Positions 5,735 through 12,882 of a stretch of DNA of 12,955 nt are shown here, one piece after another; positions within the stretch are counted from its first letter, which is position 1, and the number at the start of each line of letters is the position of its first letter. A program made the position numbers and the translations under genes. Source of the stretch: Salinisphaera sp. UBA6602 (GTDB lineage: Bacteria; Pseudomonadota; Gammaproteobacteria; Nevskiales; Salinisphaeraceae). Location: contig DJIE01000224.1 in assembly GCA_002433465.1 (NCBI GenBank), positions 1-12,955 of the forward strand. Reading direction: 5' to 3'. Below the pieces are notes generated by a model, which was not told where the DNA came from, did no database searches, and saw nothing but the letters and a program-made list of their open reading frames with translations.

Positions 5735-7112
5735 AGAGAACTTTGCCGGGGTTGAGCAGCCCGGCCGGATCGAGCGCCTGTTTCATCCGTTGCATGAGCG
5801 CGATCTCGCCGGGGCTGCGGGAATAATCCAGAAACGGTTTCTTGAGCAGGCCGATGCCGTGCTCGGCAGAAATGGAGCCGCCGTATTCGCGCACCAGCGC
5901 ATAAATGGTGCGCTCGACGGCTTCCAGTGGTTGTGGCTGCTGGTCGATACTGACCGACAGATGCACGTTGCTGTCGGCGATATGGCCCCAGCCAAGCACG
6001 CGCGCGCTGGGCCATTGCGCCATCAGTCCTGCATATGCGCGCTCGATGAACACACCGATATCGCCGATCGGCACGCTGATATCGAAATCGATACGCGGCG
6101 AGAACACGCGGCTGAACTCGCCGGCCAGGCCGCGCAGTGTCCACAGCCGCTCGCTGTCTGCCAGCGAGTGGGCCAGCACCGCGTCCACGACCAGACCCTC
6201 GGAGAGGGCGCTGGCGATGGTGTCTTCAAAGCGGGCCTGATCGGCCTCGGGATCCGTGCCGAGCGTATCGAGCAGAATATAGGCCGTATGGTGCTCGTCC
6301 AGCGGCGGGCGCATATCGTTCGCCTCAAGCGCGAGACGATAGAAGTCCGGCCACATCACTTCAAACGCCGATAGCATGGGCCCGAGGCGCGCTTTCGCAA
6401 GGGCCAGAAAAGCGAGTACCGAATCGTAGTCCGAGACTGCACACAACGCGGTGCATTCACTCGTTGTGGCCGGGAACAGGCGGAGTACCACGCGCGTTAT
6501 GATGCCGAGGGTGCCCTCGCTGCCGATGAACAGATGCTTGATGTCGTAGCCGGCGTTGTTCTTCTGCATCTTGTTGAGCGACGTCACCACGCTGCCGTCG
6601 GCCAGCACCACTTCCAGACCCAGCACCAGATCGCGTGCCATGCCGTAGCGCAATACCCGGTTGCCGCCCGCGTTGGTGGCGATATTGCCGCCGATCTGAC
6701 AGGAGCCGCGTGCGCCCAGATCCAGGGGAAAGAAAAAGCCGGCCTCGGCGGCGGCCTGTTGCACCCGTTCCAGTGGCACGCCGGCCTCGACCGTCATGGT
6801 GGCGGCGGCGGAATCGATTTCCTCGATCGCACGCATGCGTTCGAGGCTGACGATCACACAGCCGTCGACCGGTGTCGCCGCACCGGTCAGGCCCGTAAGC
6901 CCGCCCTGGGCGACGACCGCGCAGTCGTAGCCAGCGCAGATCTCGAGCGCGCGCGAGACGTCGGCGGCGTCATAGGCATAGACGAGCGCGGCGGGCTGTT
7001 CATGGTCTGCGAGGGCCACGCCCCAATCGCTGCGGTGGCGGCTGGGGATGTGCTCGGGCGCAACCACGCGGCCCGGTTCGAAGGCGGCTTGCAGATCGGC
7101 GAGTAGGGCCAT
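5733..7112 (-). CDS. FAD-linked D-2-hydroxyacid dehydrogenase (GlcD/D2HGDH family)
   Basis: A 459-residue flavoprotein of the vanillyl-alcohol-oxidase fold. The FAD-binding domain (about 38-215) shows the pyrophosphate loop AQGGLTGLTGA (68-78), GSCQIGGNIATNAGGN (136-151) and LFIGSEGTLGIIT (194-206). The C-terminal FAD-oxidase domain carries GWGHIADSNVHL, AEHGIG (416-421) and LDPAGLLNPGKVL at the end. H377, H384 and E417 line up in spacing with the metal-binding triad of human D-2-hydroxyglutarate dehydrogenase, so a metal-dependent oxidation of a D-2-hydroxyacid (lactate, 2-hydroxyglutarate or similar) to the 2-oxoacid is likely. The exact substrate is open. Electrons would pass to a flavoprotein, cytochrome or quinone. 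The ATG at 7112 has AGAGGA 8 bp upstream. It follows the Nramp-like gene on the same strand after 89 bp containing a strong hairpin but no obvious promoter, so co-transcription is plausible. Confidence 0.9.
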   Translation of the reverse strand: MALLADLQAAFEPGRVVAPEHIPSRHRSDWGVALADHEQPAALVYAYDAADVSRALEICAGYDCAVVAQGGLTGLTGAATPVDGCVIVSLERMRAIEEIDSAAATMTVEAGVPLERVQQAAAEAGFFFPLDLGARGSCQIGGNIATNAGGNRVLRYGMARDLVLGLEVVLADGSVVTSLNKMQKNNAGYDIKHLFIGSEGTLGIITRVVLRLFPATTSECTALCAVSDYDSVLAFLALAKARLGPMLSAFEVMWPDFYRLALEANDMRPPLDEHHTAYILLDTLGTDPEADQARFEDTIASALSEGLVVDAVLAHSLADSERLWTLRGLAGEFSRVFSPRIDFDISVPIGDIGVFIERAYAGLMAQWPSARVLGWGHIADSNVHLSVSIDQQPQPLEAVERTIYALVREYGGSISAEHGIGLLKKPFLDYSRSPGEIALMQRMKQALDPAGLLNPGKVL

Positions 7113-7131
7113 GGGGCGTTTCCTCTGCTGG

Positions 7132-7174
7132 CGCTTGTAAGCGGTCGAGCGCCGGGGCTGTGGTCAGCCCGGCG
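7132..7174. other. Intercistronic hairpins between the transporter and dehydrogenase genes
   Basis: The 89-bp gap holds two inverted repeats. CGCCGGGGCTG (7150-7160) and CAGCCCGGCG (7165-7174) pair with one bulged G around a 4-base loop, a very stable GC stem. CGCTT-GT-AAGCG lies at 7132-7143. Neither is followed by a T run on either strand, so they are not classical terminators. In a shared transcript they could protect or separate the two messages. Confidence 0.4.
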
Positions 7175-7201
7175 GTGAACAGGTTCTCGTGTGCCGTGTG
7201 C

Positions 7202-8533
7202 CTAGCTCAAAAAGCGCACGTACAGGTAACACAGCGACAACACCGCGAGCGTGATGATCGCAAGCGCACTCCAGGCGTTGAGCCATGCCGAGGGCCGATC
7301 CTCCGGCGCGACCGAAGCGCCGTTGATCGTGAAATGATTCAGCGCCGCCAGCAGCGGGCTGATCACCGCCGACGTAATCATGGCGAAGTTGATGAACAGC
7401 CAGAAGTTGCTCATCAGAAAATACAGAATGAGTACCGCCAGTAACGAGAGCGCCGCCATGGCCATATAGAGCTCGCCCTGGCGCTGCCCGACCCGAGCCT
7501 GCTCGGACTGCTGCTCGGATCGGTCGCGGGCCAGGCTTTCGAACACGGCGACCACCACGCGCGGAAAGCCGTCGAGCACGGTCAGCAGCGTGGTCAGTAG
7601 CACCGTGAAGATGGAAATGCCGACCACGAAACCGCTCCACGGCCCCAGCGTGGCGACATAAAGATCCACCACTTGGTTGGCAAACCCGACCGAGCCGGTG
7701 GCCAGATTGATGTTCTGGCTGTGCAGTACCCCGGCGCCCATGATCACGAAGCAGGCGGCAATGAGGGCAGAACCGATATAGCCGATATCGAAATCGGTTT
7801 TTTCCTGCCGGCTGTCGGCGCGGGCGCCGTTGGTGTCGTTACGCGCAAGCGACCACAGCGAGTTGACGATGGACAGCGACAGACCGGACGGCATGAAACC
7901 GAGTACCGCCACGAGCGTTACGAACGTGGTGTGGCTCAACAGCGGCGAAACGGCCGTGCTGGGGTAGAAGCTCCAGTCCACGTTCGGCAGTGCCAGCGCG
8001 GTGGCAATGATCGTGGTCACGCTGAGAATGGCGATGAAGAGCTTGTTGACGGCATCGACAATCGCATAGCCGCCGACATAGATGATCACGCAGCAGGCCG
8101 CAATGAGCACCGTGGCAAACGTCGGCGCGCTGAGCGGAATACCGAGCAGATTGCCGCCCACGCCGGCCGTGGTGATCGCAATCGCGGCCACGATGATCGC
8201 GAACACCGGGATCTGGACGAGGCCGAACAGGGCCACCACGGCTTTGCCGAACGTCTGTCGGTAGCCTTCGACAAGCGAATTGCCGGTCTTGCTCGCATAG
8301 AGCGGGCCGAAATAGAAGCAGGGATACTTGATCAGGATGGCGAGCAGGATGAAGGCCAGCAGGCCGGTGCCGTAATCAGCGCCCGCCCGTGTGGCCTGGA
8401 CGACATGGGAGGTGCCAATCGCCGCGCCTGCGAACAGAAAACCCGGGCCGATGGCGGCCAGATACCGGGATCGCCGGGCAGCCGGCGGCGCCGCGTCCGA
8501 TGACGTATACGGCTTACTGTGATGGTCACTCAC
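7202..8533 (-). CDS. Nramp-superfamily transporter with altered substrate-site motif
   Basis: A 443-residue, roughly 11-helix membrane protein. GPGFLFAGAAIGTSHVVQAT (29-48) aligns without gaps to the first helix of Nramp metal transporters such as MntH. The metal-binding DPGN tetrad, however, is replaced by G40-T41-S42-H43. In the sixth helix the usual MPHN is MPSG, so the metal-coordinating methionine (M214) and the proline remain. The fold is therefore Nramp/LeuT-like, but Mn2+/Fe2+ transport cannot be assumed; another cation or an organic substrate is possible. I start it at a GTG (8533) because AGGAG lies 7 bp upstream; an in-frame GTG at 8554 would add seven residues and include that site. 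It is divergent from an Lrp/AsnC regulator across 491 bp and precedes an FAD-linked 2-hydroxyacid dehydrogenase, suggesting linked control. Confidence 0.85.
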   Translation of the reverse strand: MSDHHSKPYTSSDAAPPAARRSRYLAAIGPGFLFAGAAIGTSHVVQATRAGADYGTGLLAFILLAILIKYPCFYFGPLYASKTGNSLVEGYRQTFGKAVVALFGLVQIPVFAIIVAAIAITTAGVGGNLLGIPLSAPTFATVLIAACCVIIYVGGYAIVDAVNKLFIAILSVTTIIATALALPNVDWSFYPSTAVSPLLSHTTFVTLVAVLGFMPSGLSLSIVNSLWSLARNDTNGARADSRQEKTDFDIGYIGSALIAACFVIMGAGVLHSQNINLATGSVGFANQVVDLYVATLGPWSGFVVGISIFTVLLTTLLTVLDGFPRVVVAVFESLARDRSEQQSEQARVGQRQGELYMAMAALSLLAVLILYFLMSNFWLFINFAMITSAVISPLLAALNHFTINGASVAPEDRPSAWLNAWSALAIITLAVLSLCYLYVRFLS

Positions 8534-8590
8534 TTCATATCTCCTCGAACGCACCGCTTCGCACCGGCCTCGGCTGGCTTGAGCAGCTGA

Positions 8591-8626
8591 TATTTTATTG
8601 TATTTTCGCGATTTTTCGCGATTTTT
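8591..8626. repeat. Phased AT tracts with tandem 10-bp repeats
   Basis: Four T runs on the plus strand (8593-8596, 8603-8606, 8612-8616, 8622-8626) repeat every 9-10 bp. The last two lie in perfect tandem copies of CGCGATTTTT (8607-8616 and 8617-8626). Tracts in phase with the helix turn bend DNA toward one side. They sit 58-93 bp upstream of the transporter start, where a promoter and a bending-sensitive regulator such as an Lrp-family octamer could act. TACAAT and TAAAAT on the minus strand within this patch are possible -10 boxes. Confidence 0.55.
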
Positions 8627-8714
8627 GGTTATAGCGTGCCCGCTTCAGAACATGGGCGATCCCGGTATGTCAGCGATGCGGCGCCTCCGATACGAGTCGC
8701 GCGTGCTTGTACGG

Positions 8715-8813
8715 TCAGCTAGAAAAGCGAGGGCCGCGCGCACGTACTGCTGTGGCCGCCAGCGCGGCCGCGCACAACCGGCGCCGAGCGGCTTTGGGGC
8801 CGGGTTGGCTCAT
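8715..8813 (-). CDS. Possible small ORF, 32 residues, unproven
   Basis: An ATG at 8813 follows AGGAG with a 9-base spacing and opens 32 codons beginning MSQPGPKAARRRL. The product would be basic, Arg- and Ala-rich, with a short Ala-rich hydrophobic stretch (about 13-23), and I recognise no family. An in-frame ATG three codons earlier is too close to the ribosome site to be preferred. In GC-rich DNA such short reading frames are common by chance; only the good ribosome site makes it worth listing. It lies in the control region upstream of the Nramp-like gene, so a leader peptide or a spurious ORF are both possible. Confidence 0.15.
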   Translation of the reverse strand: MSQPGPKAARRRLCAAALAATAVRARGPRFSS

Positions 8814-8973
8814 GGATGACATCTCCTGGGCACGCTGAAACGAAAACGAATCCGCCCATCACGCGGTCACGTGTTCTGGCGGGATGTTGTCGAATCGGGC
8901 TGTTTTTGTTTTGTCGCCTGCTTCAATACTATGCGTCGATGCGTGCGGGAATGGCGCATAACCAGGGCAAATT

Positions 8974-8987
8974 CGCGCAATAGCGCG
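8974..8987. promoter_or_regulatory. Inverted repeat upstream of the Lrp/AsnC gene
   Basis: CGCGC and GCGCG flank AATA, 37 bp before the regulator's ATG. Small GC-armed dyads with an AT centre near an Lrp-family gene are compatible with autoregulation, but the sequence is short and simple enough to occur by chance. Confidence 0.25.
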
Positions 8988-9024
8988 TCGTCAGTGCATA
9001 AAAAATAGAATAGGCGCGTCGCTC

Positions 9025-9486
9025 ATGCAGTTGGATAAATTCGACCGAAAGATCCTCGCTCATCTCCAGCGCGACGGCCGCCTGACGAGCAACGAACTGG
9101 CCGCGCTCGTCTCGCTGTCGCCGTCGCAGTGTTCGCGGCGCCGGGCACGGCTTGAAAAAGAGAGATTCATCCAGGGTTATCGCGCCGAACTGAGCTTCGA
9201 CAAGCTCGGCTACGACATGCTGGCGATGATCTGGGTAACGCTGGCGACCCATAACCGCGACAACGCCACGCATTTTGCCGAGTTCCTGGCCGGCCTGCCG
9301 GAAGTGCTGGAGGCCCATGCCCTGACGGGCGATATGGACTATTTGCTGAAAGTGGCGACCACCGACCTGCAAGCGCTCTCGCGGCTGGTCAACGACCAGC
9401 TACTCGCGCACGAAACGGTAAACCACGTGAAAACGGCGATCGTGCTGCAGACGCTAAAAGACTATCAGGGCCTGCCGCTTACCTAA
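9025..9486 (+). CDS. Lrp/AsnC family transcriptional regulator
   Basis: A 153-residue regulator of the feast/famine family. The N-terminal helix-turn-helix opens with LDKFDRKILAHLQRDGRLT (3-21) and has the recognition region LSPSQCSRRRARLEKE (31-46), followed by the linker strand FIQGYRAEL. The C-terminal RAM (regulation of amino-acid metabolism) domain includes HALTGDMDYLLKV (98-110), the loop where effectors, usually amino acids, bind between subunits. Such proteins assemble into dimers to octamers and wrap or bend DNA. It is divergent from the Nramp-like transporter and FAD dehydrogenase genes, so these are its likely targets; the effector is unknown. The ATG at 9025 has a weak site (TAGG, 10 bp away). 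The stop shares a 4-bp overlap with the convergent purine permease gene. Confidence 0.93.
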   Translation: MQLDKFDRKILAHLQRDGRLTSNELAALVSLSPSQCSRRRARLEKERFIQGYRAELSFDKLGYDMLAMIWVTLATHNRDNATHFAEFLAGLPEVLEAHALTGDMDYLLKVATTDLQALSRLVNDQLLAHETVNHVKTAIVLQTLKDYQGLPLT

Positions 9487-10814
9487 GGTCGCAGGAATAC
9501 GAAATAGCCCAGAAAGATTACCGCCAGTGCGAGCATTAGCGGATGAATCTCGCGGTGGCGGCGCGCGGCGGCCATGGTGATCGGGTAGACGATAAAGCCG
9601 AGTGCGATGCCGGTGGCGATCGAATAGGTCAACGGCATCAACAGCACGGTGAGAAAGGCCGGCACGGCGGTTTCGAAGCGATCCCAGGCGATATGGCGCA
9701 GCGAGGCGGCCATGAGCACGCCCACCACGATCAGCGCCGGCGCGGTCACCGCTTGTGTAACCACCGCCAGCAGGGGCGAGAAGAACAGCGCCAGCAAAAA
9801 CAGCAGGCCCACCACCACGGCCGTAAAGCCGCTGCGCCCGCCGGCCGCCACGCCCGAGGCGGATTCGATATAGGCGGTGGTCGAGGAGGTACCGATCAGG
9901 CCGCTCGCCGTGGTGGCCAGGGCATCGGCAAACAGGGCACGGTCGGCCCGTGGCAGCTTGTTGTCGCGAATCAGCCCGGCCTGGCGGGCCACGCCCATGA
10001 GCGTGCCGGCCGAGTCGAAGAAGTCCACGAACAGCATGGTGCCGATGACCACCGCCATCTGCGGGGTGAACAGATCCGGCAGGCGCGCAATGGCCGCCCC
10101 GGCGACCGGGCTGATATCCGGCACCGGGCTGACGATATGGGCGGGCAGGTCGATCAGCCCGGTGAGCATGCCCACGACAGCGGTGAGCGCCATGCCCAGA
10201 AAAATCGCGCTGGTCAGGCGCAGCGTCATCAACACGACGGTGGCCAGCAGGCCGAAGATCGCCAGCAGCGTCTGTGGGTCGGTCAGCGGGGCCAGGCCCA
10301 CGAGCAGGGCATCGTCGTTGACGATGATGCCGGCATTGGTCAGGCCGATGAAGGCGATGAACAGGCCGATGCCGGCGGCCACGGCATGCTTGAGCTCGTC
10401 GGGAATGGCGTTGATCACCCGTTCGCGCAGGCGCGAGACGGTCAGGGCCATGAAGATCAGGCCGGAGACGAACGTACCGGCGAGGGCGGTCTGCCATTCG
10501 ATGCCCATGCCGAGCACCACCGAGAAGGCAAAGAAGGCGTTCAGGCCCATGCCCGGCGCCTGGGCGATCGGATAGCGCGCCAGCAAACCCATCACCAGCG
10601 AGCCGAACGCCGCCGCCACGGCGGTGGCGGTGAACACCGCATCGCGAGGCATGCCCAGCCCGGCCGCGTCGGGCACCGAGGCCAGCGACAGCACCGCCGG
10701 GTTCACGAACAGGATATAGGCCATCGACAGGAACGTCGTCAGCCCGGCGATGCTCTCGGTACGCCAATTCGTGCCGAGGTTATCGAAATCGAAATAGCGG
10801 GCAATCGCGTTCAC
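9483..10814 (-). CDS. NCS2-family purine permease, AzgA-like
   Basis: A 443-residue, 14-helix uptake protein of the AzgA branch of nucleobase-cation symporters; E. coli members of the branch are close to 445 residues. Characteristic sites are LGTNWRTESIAGLTTFLSMAYI (13-34), written here as the opening block only to locate it; QAPGMGLNAFFAF (85-97) in helix 3; DFFDSAGTL (264-272) in helix 8; and GTSSTTAYIESASGVAAGG in helix 10, with E317 as the expected purine-contacting glutamate. Likely substrates are adenine, guanine or hypoxanthine with H+. The start is the GTG at 10814, with AGGA 6 bp upstream and the family's usual N-terminus. An in-frame ATG at 10868 would add a proline-rich tail and lies over the previous gene's terminator region. 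It is on the same strand as the ClC gene, 131 bp downstream, behind a probable terminator. Confidence 0.92.
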   Translation of the reverse strand: MNAIARYFDFDNLGTNWRTESIAGLTTFLSMAYILFVNPAVLSLASVPDAAGLGMPRDAVFTATAVAAAFGSLVMGLLARYPIAQAPGMGLNAFFAFSVVLGMGIEWQTALAGTFVSGLIFMALTVSRLRERVINAIPDELKHAVAAGIGLFIAFIGLTNAGIIVNDDALLVGLAPLTDPQTLLAIFGLLATVVLMTLRLTSAIFLGMALTAVVGMLTGLIDLPAHIVSPVPDISPVAGAAIARLPDLFTPQMAVVIGTMLFVDFFDSAGTLMGVARQAGLIRDNKLPRADRALFADALATTASGLIGTSSTTAYIESASGVAAGGRSGFTAVVVGLLFLLALFFSPLLAVVTQAVTAPALIVVGVLMAASLRHIAWDRFETAVPAFLTVLLMPLTYSIATGIALGFIVYPITMAAARRHREIHPLMLALAVIFLGYFVFLRP

Positions 10815-10866
10815 GGCGGATCCTGCGCTGGGGCCTGGGGGCGGTAGACGTTTTGATAGGGCGCGC

Positions 10867-10872
10867 ATGATA
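10867..10872 (-). promoter_or_regulatory. Possible -10 box of the purine permease gene
   Basis: On the minus strand TATCAT (five of six to consensus) lies directly after the T run of the upstream terminator. Transcription from about 10860 would give a leader of about 45 nt to the GTG start at 10814. No -35 match is visible at 16-18 bp, so this is tentative. Confidence 0.3.
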
Positions 10873-10873
10873 C

Positions 10874-10899
10874 AAAAAACATGCCGGCCAGGCCCCGGC
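10874..10899 (-). terminator. Probable Rho-independent terminator after the ClC gene
   Basis: On the minus strand GCCGG and CCGGC form a 5-bp all-GC stem around a 7-base loop, followed after ATG by six T residues (10879-10874). It lies about 47 bp after the ClC stop codon and before the purine permease. This suggests that most ClC transcripts end here and that the permease has its own promoter. Confidence 0.6.
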
Positions 10900-10945
10900 T
10901 CTATCACCGGGTGGCGCGCAGGATGCGCTTCGCCCGCGATCCCGG

Positions 10946-12754
10946 TCAGGGCGACCCGGCTTCGGCACGTGGTCGACGGCGCTCCATCTGGCGGGCCAGA
11001 CGGCTGCTGCGTGCCACGTCCGAGAGTGTGAGCACGCCCTCGACTTCGCGCGGGTGGCTCATCTTTCCGTCCGGCGTGACCAGCGCCACTTCGCACTTCG
11101 CCGCGCGCAGCCGGCCGACGATATCGAAGACCATGTCGTCGGCGGCGACGACGATATAGTCGGTTTCCATATGCTCGTCGGCCCAGCTGCGGATCTTCGC
11201 GCGTCGGGTGAGCCGATAATGGCGGCGGGTAGAAAAGATCGCCTGAATTTTCTGCTCGGCGTCGAGCACGAGCACGTTCGGGGCCTGGCGCCCGAAGCGC
11301 TTGAAGCGACGGCGGATTTCCGCCAGCCCGCGGTTGTTGCCCACCCGGATCACGCGCGGGTCGGCAAACTCCGAGGCCTTCTGCAGCATGAACAGATTGG
11401 TTTCCAGCGAGGCCGGCACCGGGTGGTTGCGCCGCGAGAGCTTGAAGGTATAGATCGTGTCCGCCATGAGGAACTGGCGAACGTAGTAGGCAATCGACAC
11501 CACGATGATCATGGGAATGATCACGTGATAGTCGCGCGTCATTTCGAAGATGATCACGATCGCGGTCAGCGCTGCCCCGGTAGAGCTGGCTACTACCGCG
11601 GCCATGCCCAGGACCGCCATGGTGGCCACGTCGAGTTCGAACCAGGGCGCGAAATGCTGCATGGCCACGGCAAACGCGCCGCCGAGCGTCGCGCCCAGAT
11701 ACAGCGCCGGCGAAAACACGCCGCCGGAGGCGCCCGAGCCCAGGGTCAGCGAGGTGGCCAGCAGCTTGCCGACGAACAGCAGCAGCAACAGCCAGGGCGA
11801 GGTGAGCGCATTTTCCAGAATATCCTGGATCGTGGCATAGCCCACGCCCTCGACGTAGTACTCGCCGGTGAGCGTCATGAAGGCATACATCATCACGCCC
11901 ACCAGCCCCATGCCGATCAGGTGGCGCGAATAGTCGTTGCCGGGCATGCGCTCGAACAGCCCCTCGAATACATAGATGCTGCGCGTGAACACCAGCGCCG
12001 CCAGGCCCATGAGGATGCCGAAAACCACATACACGCCGAACAGTTCCGGCGAGTTCAGGTCGAGTGCCTGATTGGCCAGCGCCGGAATATCGAAGGACGG
12101 GGTATTGCCGAACAGCGCCCGCCCGACGAAGGAGGCCGCGCCCGTGGCCAGGGCCACCGGAATGAGCGTACGCCCCGAGGTTTCCGGCAGGATGATTTCG
12201 ATCGCGAACAGCAGCCCGCCGAGCGGGGCGTTGAAGGTAGCGGCAATGCCGGCCGCGGCACCGGCGGCGATCAGGGTATTGCGTTGCCATTCGCGTAGCA
12301 GCGTGACCTGGCCGATACTCGACCCCAGCGCCGAGCCGATCTGGATGATCGGGCCTTCCCGCCCCACCGCGCCGCCGGTGGCAATGGAAATCGAGGAGGC
12401 CAGCGCCTTCACCCCGGCCACGTTCGGGCGAATCACCCCGCCCTTGTAGTAGATGGCGTCGATGACTTCCGGCACGCCGTGGCCCTTGGCCTCCGGGGCG
12501 AAGTTCTGCACCAGAAAGGTCACCGCCACCGAGCCGAGCATGGGCACGATGATGATCCAGGCGCCGAACGGGCTCGCCGCGGTATGTTCGTTGGCGTCGT
12601 AGATGCGCGACAGCTCGCCGAAGAAGGCAAGGTTGTGGAATACGGCGATCAGGTCGCGGAATATCGATGCGCCGTAGCCGGCCGCCACGCCCACGCACAC
12701 GGCCAGCAGGCTGAGTACGAGGCTGGAACGTTCGATAGTGCGCGACCGGGCCAA
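10946..12754 (-). CDS. ClC-family chloride channel/transporter with C-terminal CBS domains
   Basis: A 602-residue ClC protein: a membrane domain of about 440 residues, then a soluble tail (about 445-585) with a CBS pair, less conserved in its first half. Anion-pathway motifs are KGHGVPE (90-96), GREGP (131-135, with gating glutamate E133), and GSGASGGVFSP (339-349). Compared with E. coli ClcA, the central serine position is H92, and the internal proton glutamate position is I188 (FAIEII), so H+ coupling may differ. Plausible roles are chloride or other anion conductance tied to pH or osmotic stress; the CBS tail usually senses nucleotides. The start is a TTG at 12754 with AGGG 6 bp upstream, since no in-frame ATG precedes it. 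The C-terminal tail is very basic (QMERRRPRAE). A purine permease follows on the same strand behind a terminator. Confidence 0.93.
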   Translation of the reverse strand: MARSRTIERSSLVLSLLAVCVGVAAGYGASIFRDLIAVFHNLAFFGELSRIYDANEHTAASPFGAWIIIVPMLGSVAVTFLVQNFAPEAKGHGVPEVIDAIYYKGGVIRPNVAGVKALASSISIATGGAVGREGPIIQIGSALGSSIGQVTLLREWQRNTLIAAGAAAGIAATFNAPLGGLLFAIEIILPETSGRTLIPVALATGAASFVGRALFGNTPSFDIPALANQALDLNSPELFGVYVVFGILMGLAALVFTRSIYVFEGLFERMPGNDYSRHLIGMGLVGVMMYAFMTLTGEYYVEGVGYATIQDILENALTSPWLLLLLFVGKLLATSLTLGSGASGGVFSPALYLGATLGGAFAVAMQHFAPWFELDVATMAVLGMAAVVASSTGAALTAIVIIFEMTRDYHVIIPMIIVVSIAYYVRQFLMADTIYTFKLSRRNHPVPASLETNLFMLQKASEFADPRVIRVGNNRGLAEIRRRFKRFGRQAPNVLVLDAEQKIQAIFSTRRHYRLTRRAKIRSWADEHMETDYIVVAADDMVFDIVGRLRAAKCEVALVTPDGKMSHPREVEGVLTLSDVARSSRLARQMERRRPRAEAGSP

Positions 12755-12876
12755 TGCAATCCCTGCTTTGCTGGGTGTCGAGTCGGCCGCCGCGGCGACG
12801 GGTGTCGCGCGTGAAGCAGGTCTGGGTGGCCCGCTTCGCTGGGCATGCCGTTTGGCGGCCGTCCTGAGGTGTGTGG

Positions 12877-12882
12877 AGTATA
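12877..12882 (-). promoter_or_regulatory. Possible -10 box upstream of the ClC gene
   Basis: On the minus strand TATACT (five of six to consensus) lies about 120 bp before the TTG start, in the otherwise featureless 201 bp between the ClC gene and the window end. No good -35 is visible at 17 bp, and a leader of over 100 nt would be long, so confidence is low. The rest of this segment shows no coding signal I can defend. Confidence 0.25.

Larger units (their letters stand above)
8534..9024. other. Long divergent control region between the Nramp-like and Lrp/AsnC genes
   Basis: This 491-bp gap holds no recognisable conserved gene. It contains phased AT tracts close to the transporter start, a GC-rich middle (about 8690-8800) with a perfect 12-bp palindrome GCGCGGCCGCGC (8762-8773), a possible 32-codon ORF on the minus strand, a T-rich patch (8900-8914) and an inverted repeat near the regulator start. 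Candidate -10 boxes exist (TACTAT near 8927; TAGAAT at 9006-9011) but none has a convincing -35. The length is unusual for this otherwise tightly packed window. Confidence 0.6.

Noticed and set aside
8530-8538. A two-codon ORF (ATG AAG TGA) overlapping the GTG start of the Nramp-like gene, suggesting translational coupling.
   Set aside because: The ATG is only 2 bp from the AGGAG, too close for efficient initiation. It is most likely coincidental.
8762-8773. A perfect palindrome GCGCGGCCGCGC in the divergent control region.
   Set aside because: It is made of G and C only, inside a very GC-rich patch, so chance self-complementarity is likely and nothing positions it relative to a promoter.
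8598-8819. A 73-codon plus-strand frame in the long control region.
   Set aside because: It has no ribosome site worth noting, an Arg-rich composition, no recognisable domain, and begins inside the phased AT tracts.
9483-12698. A single 1071-codon open frame on the minus strand that would fuse a large N-terminal region to the purine permease.
   Set aside because: Its upstream part runs out of frame through the ClC gene, is Arg/Gly/His-rich and has no family resemblance. The permease starts at 10814 with its own ribosome site.
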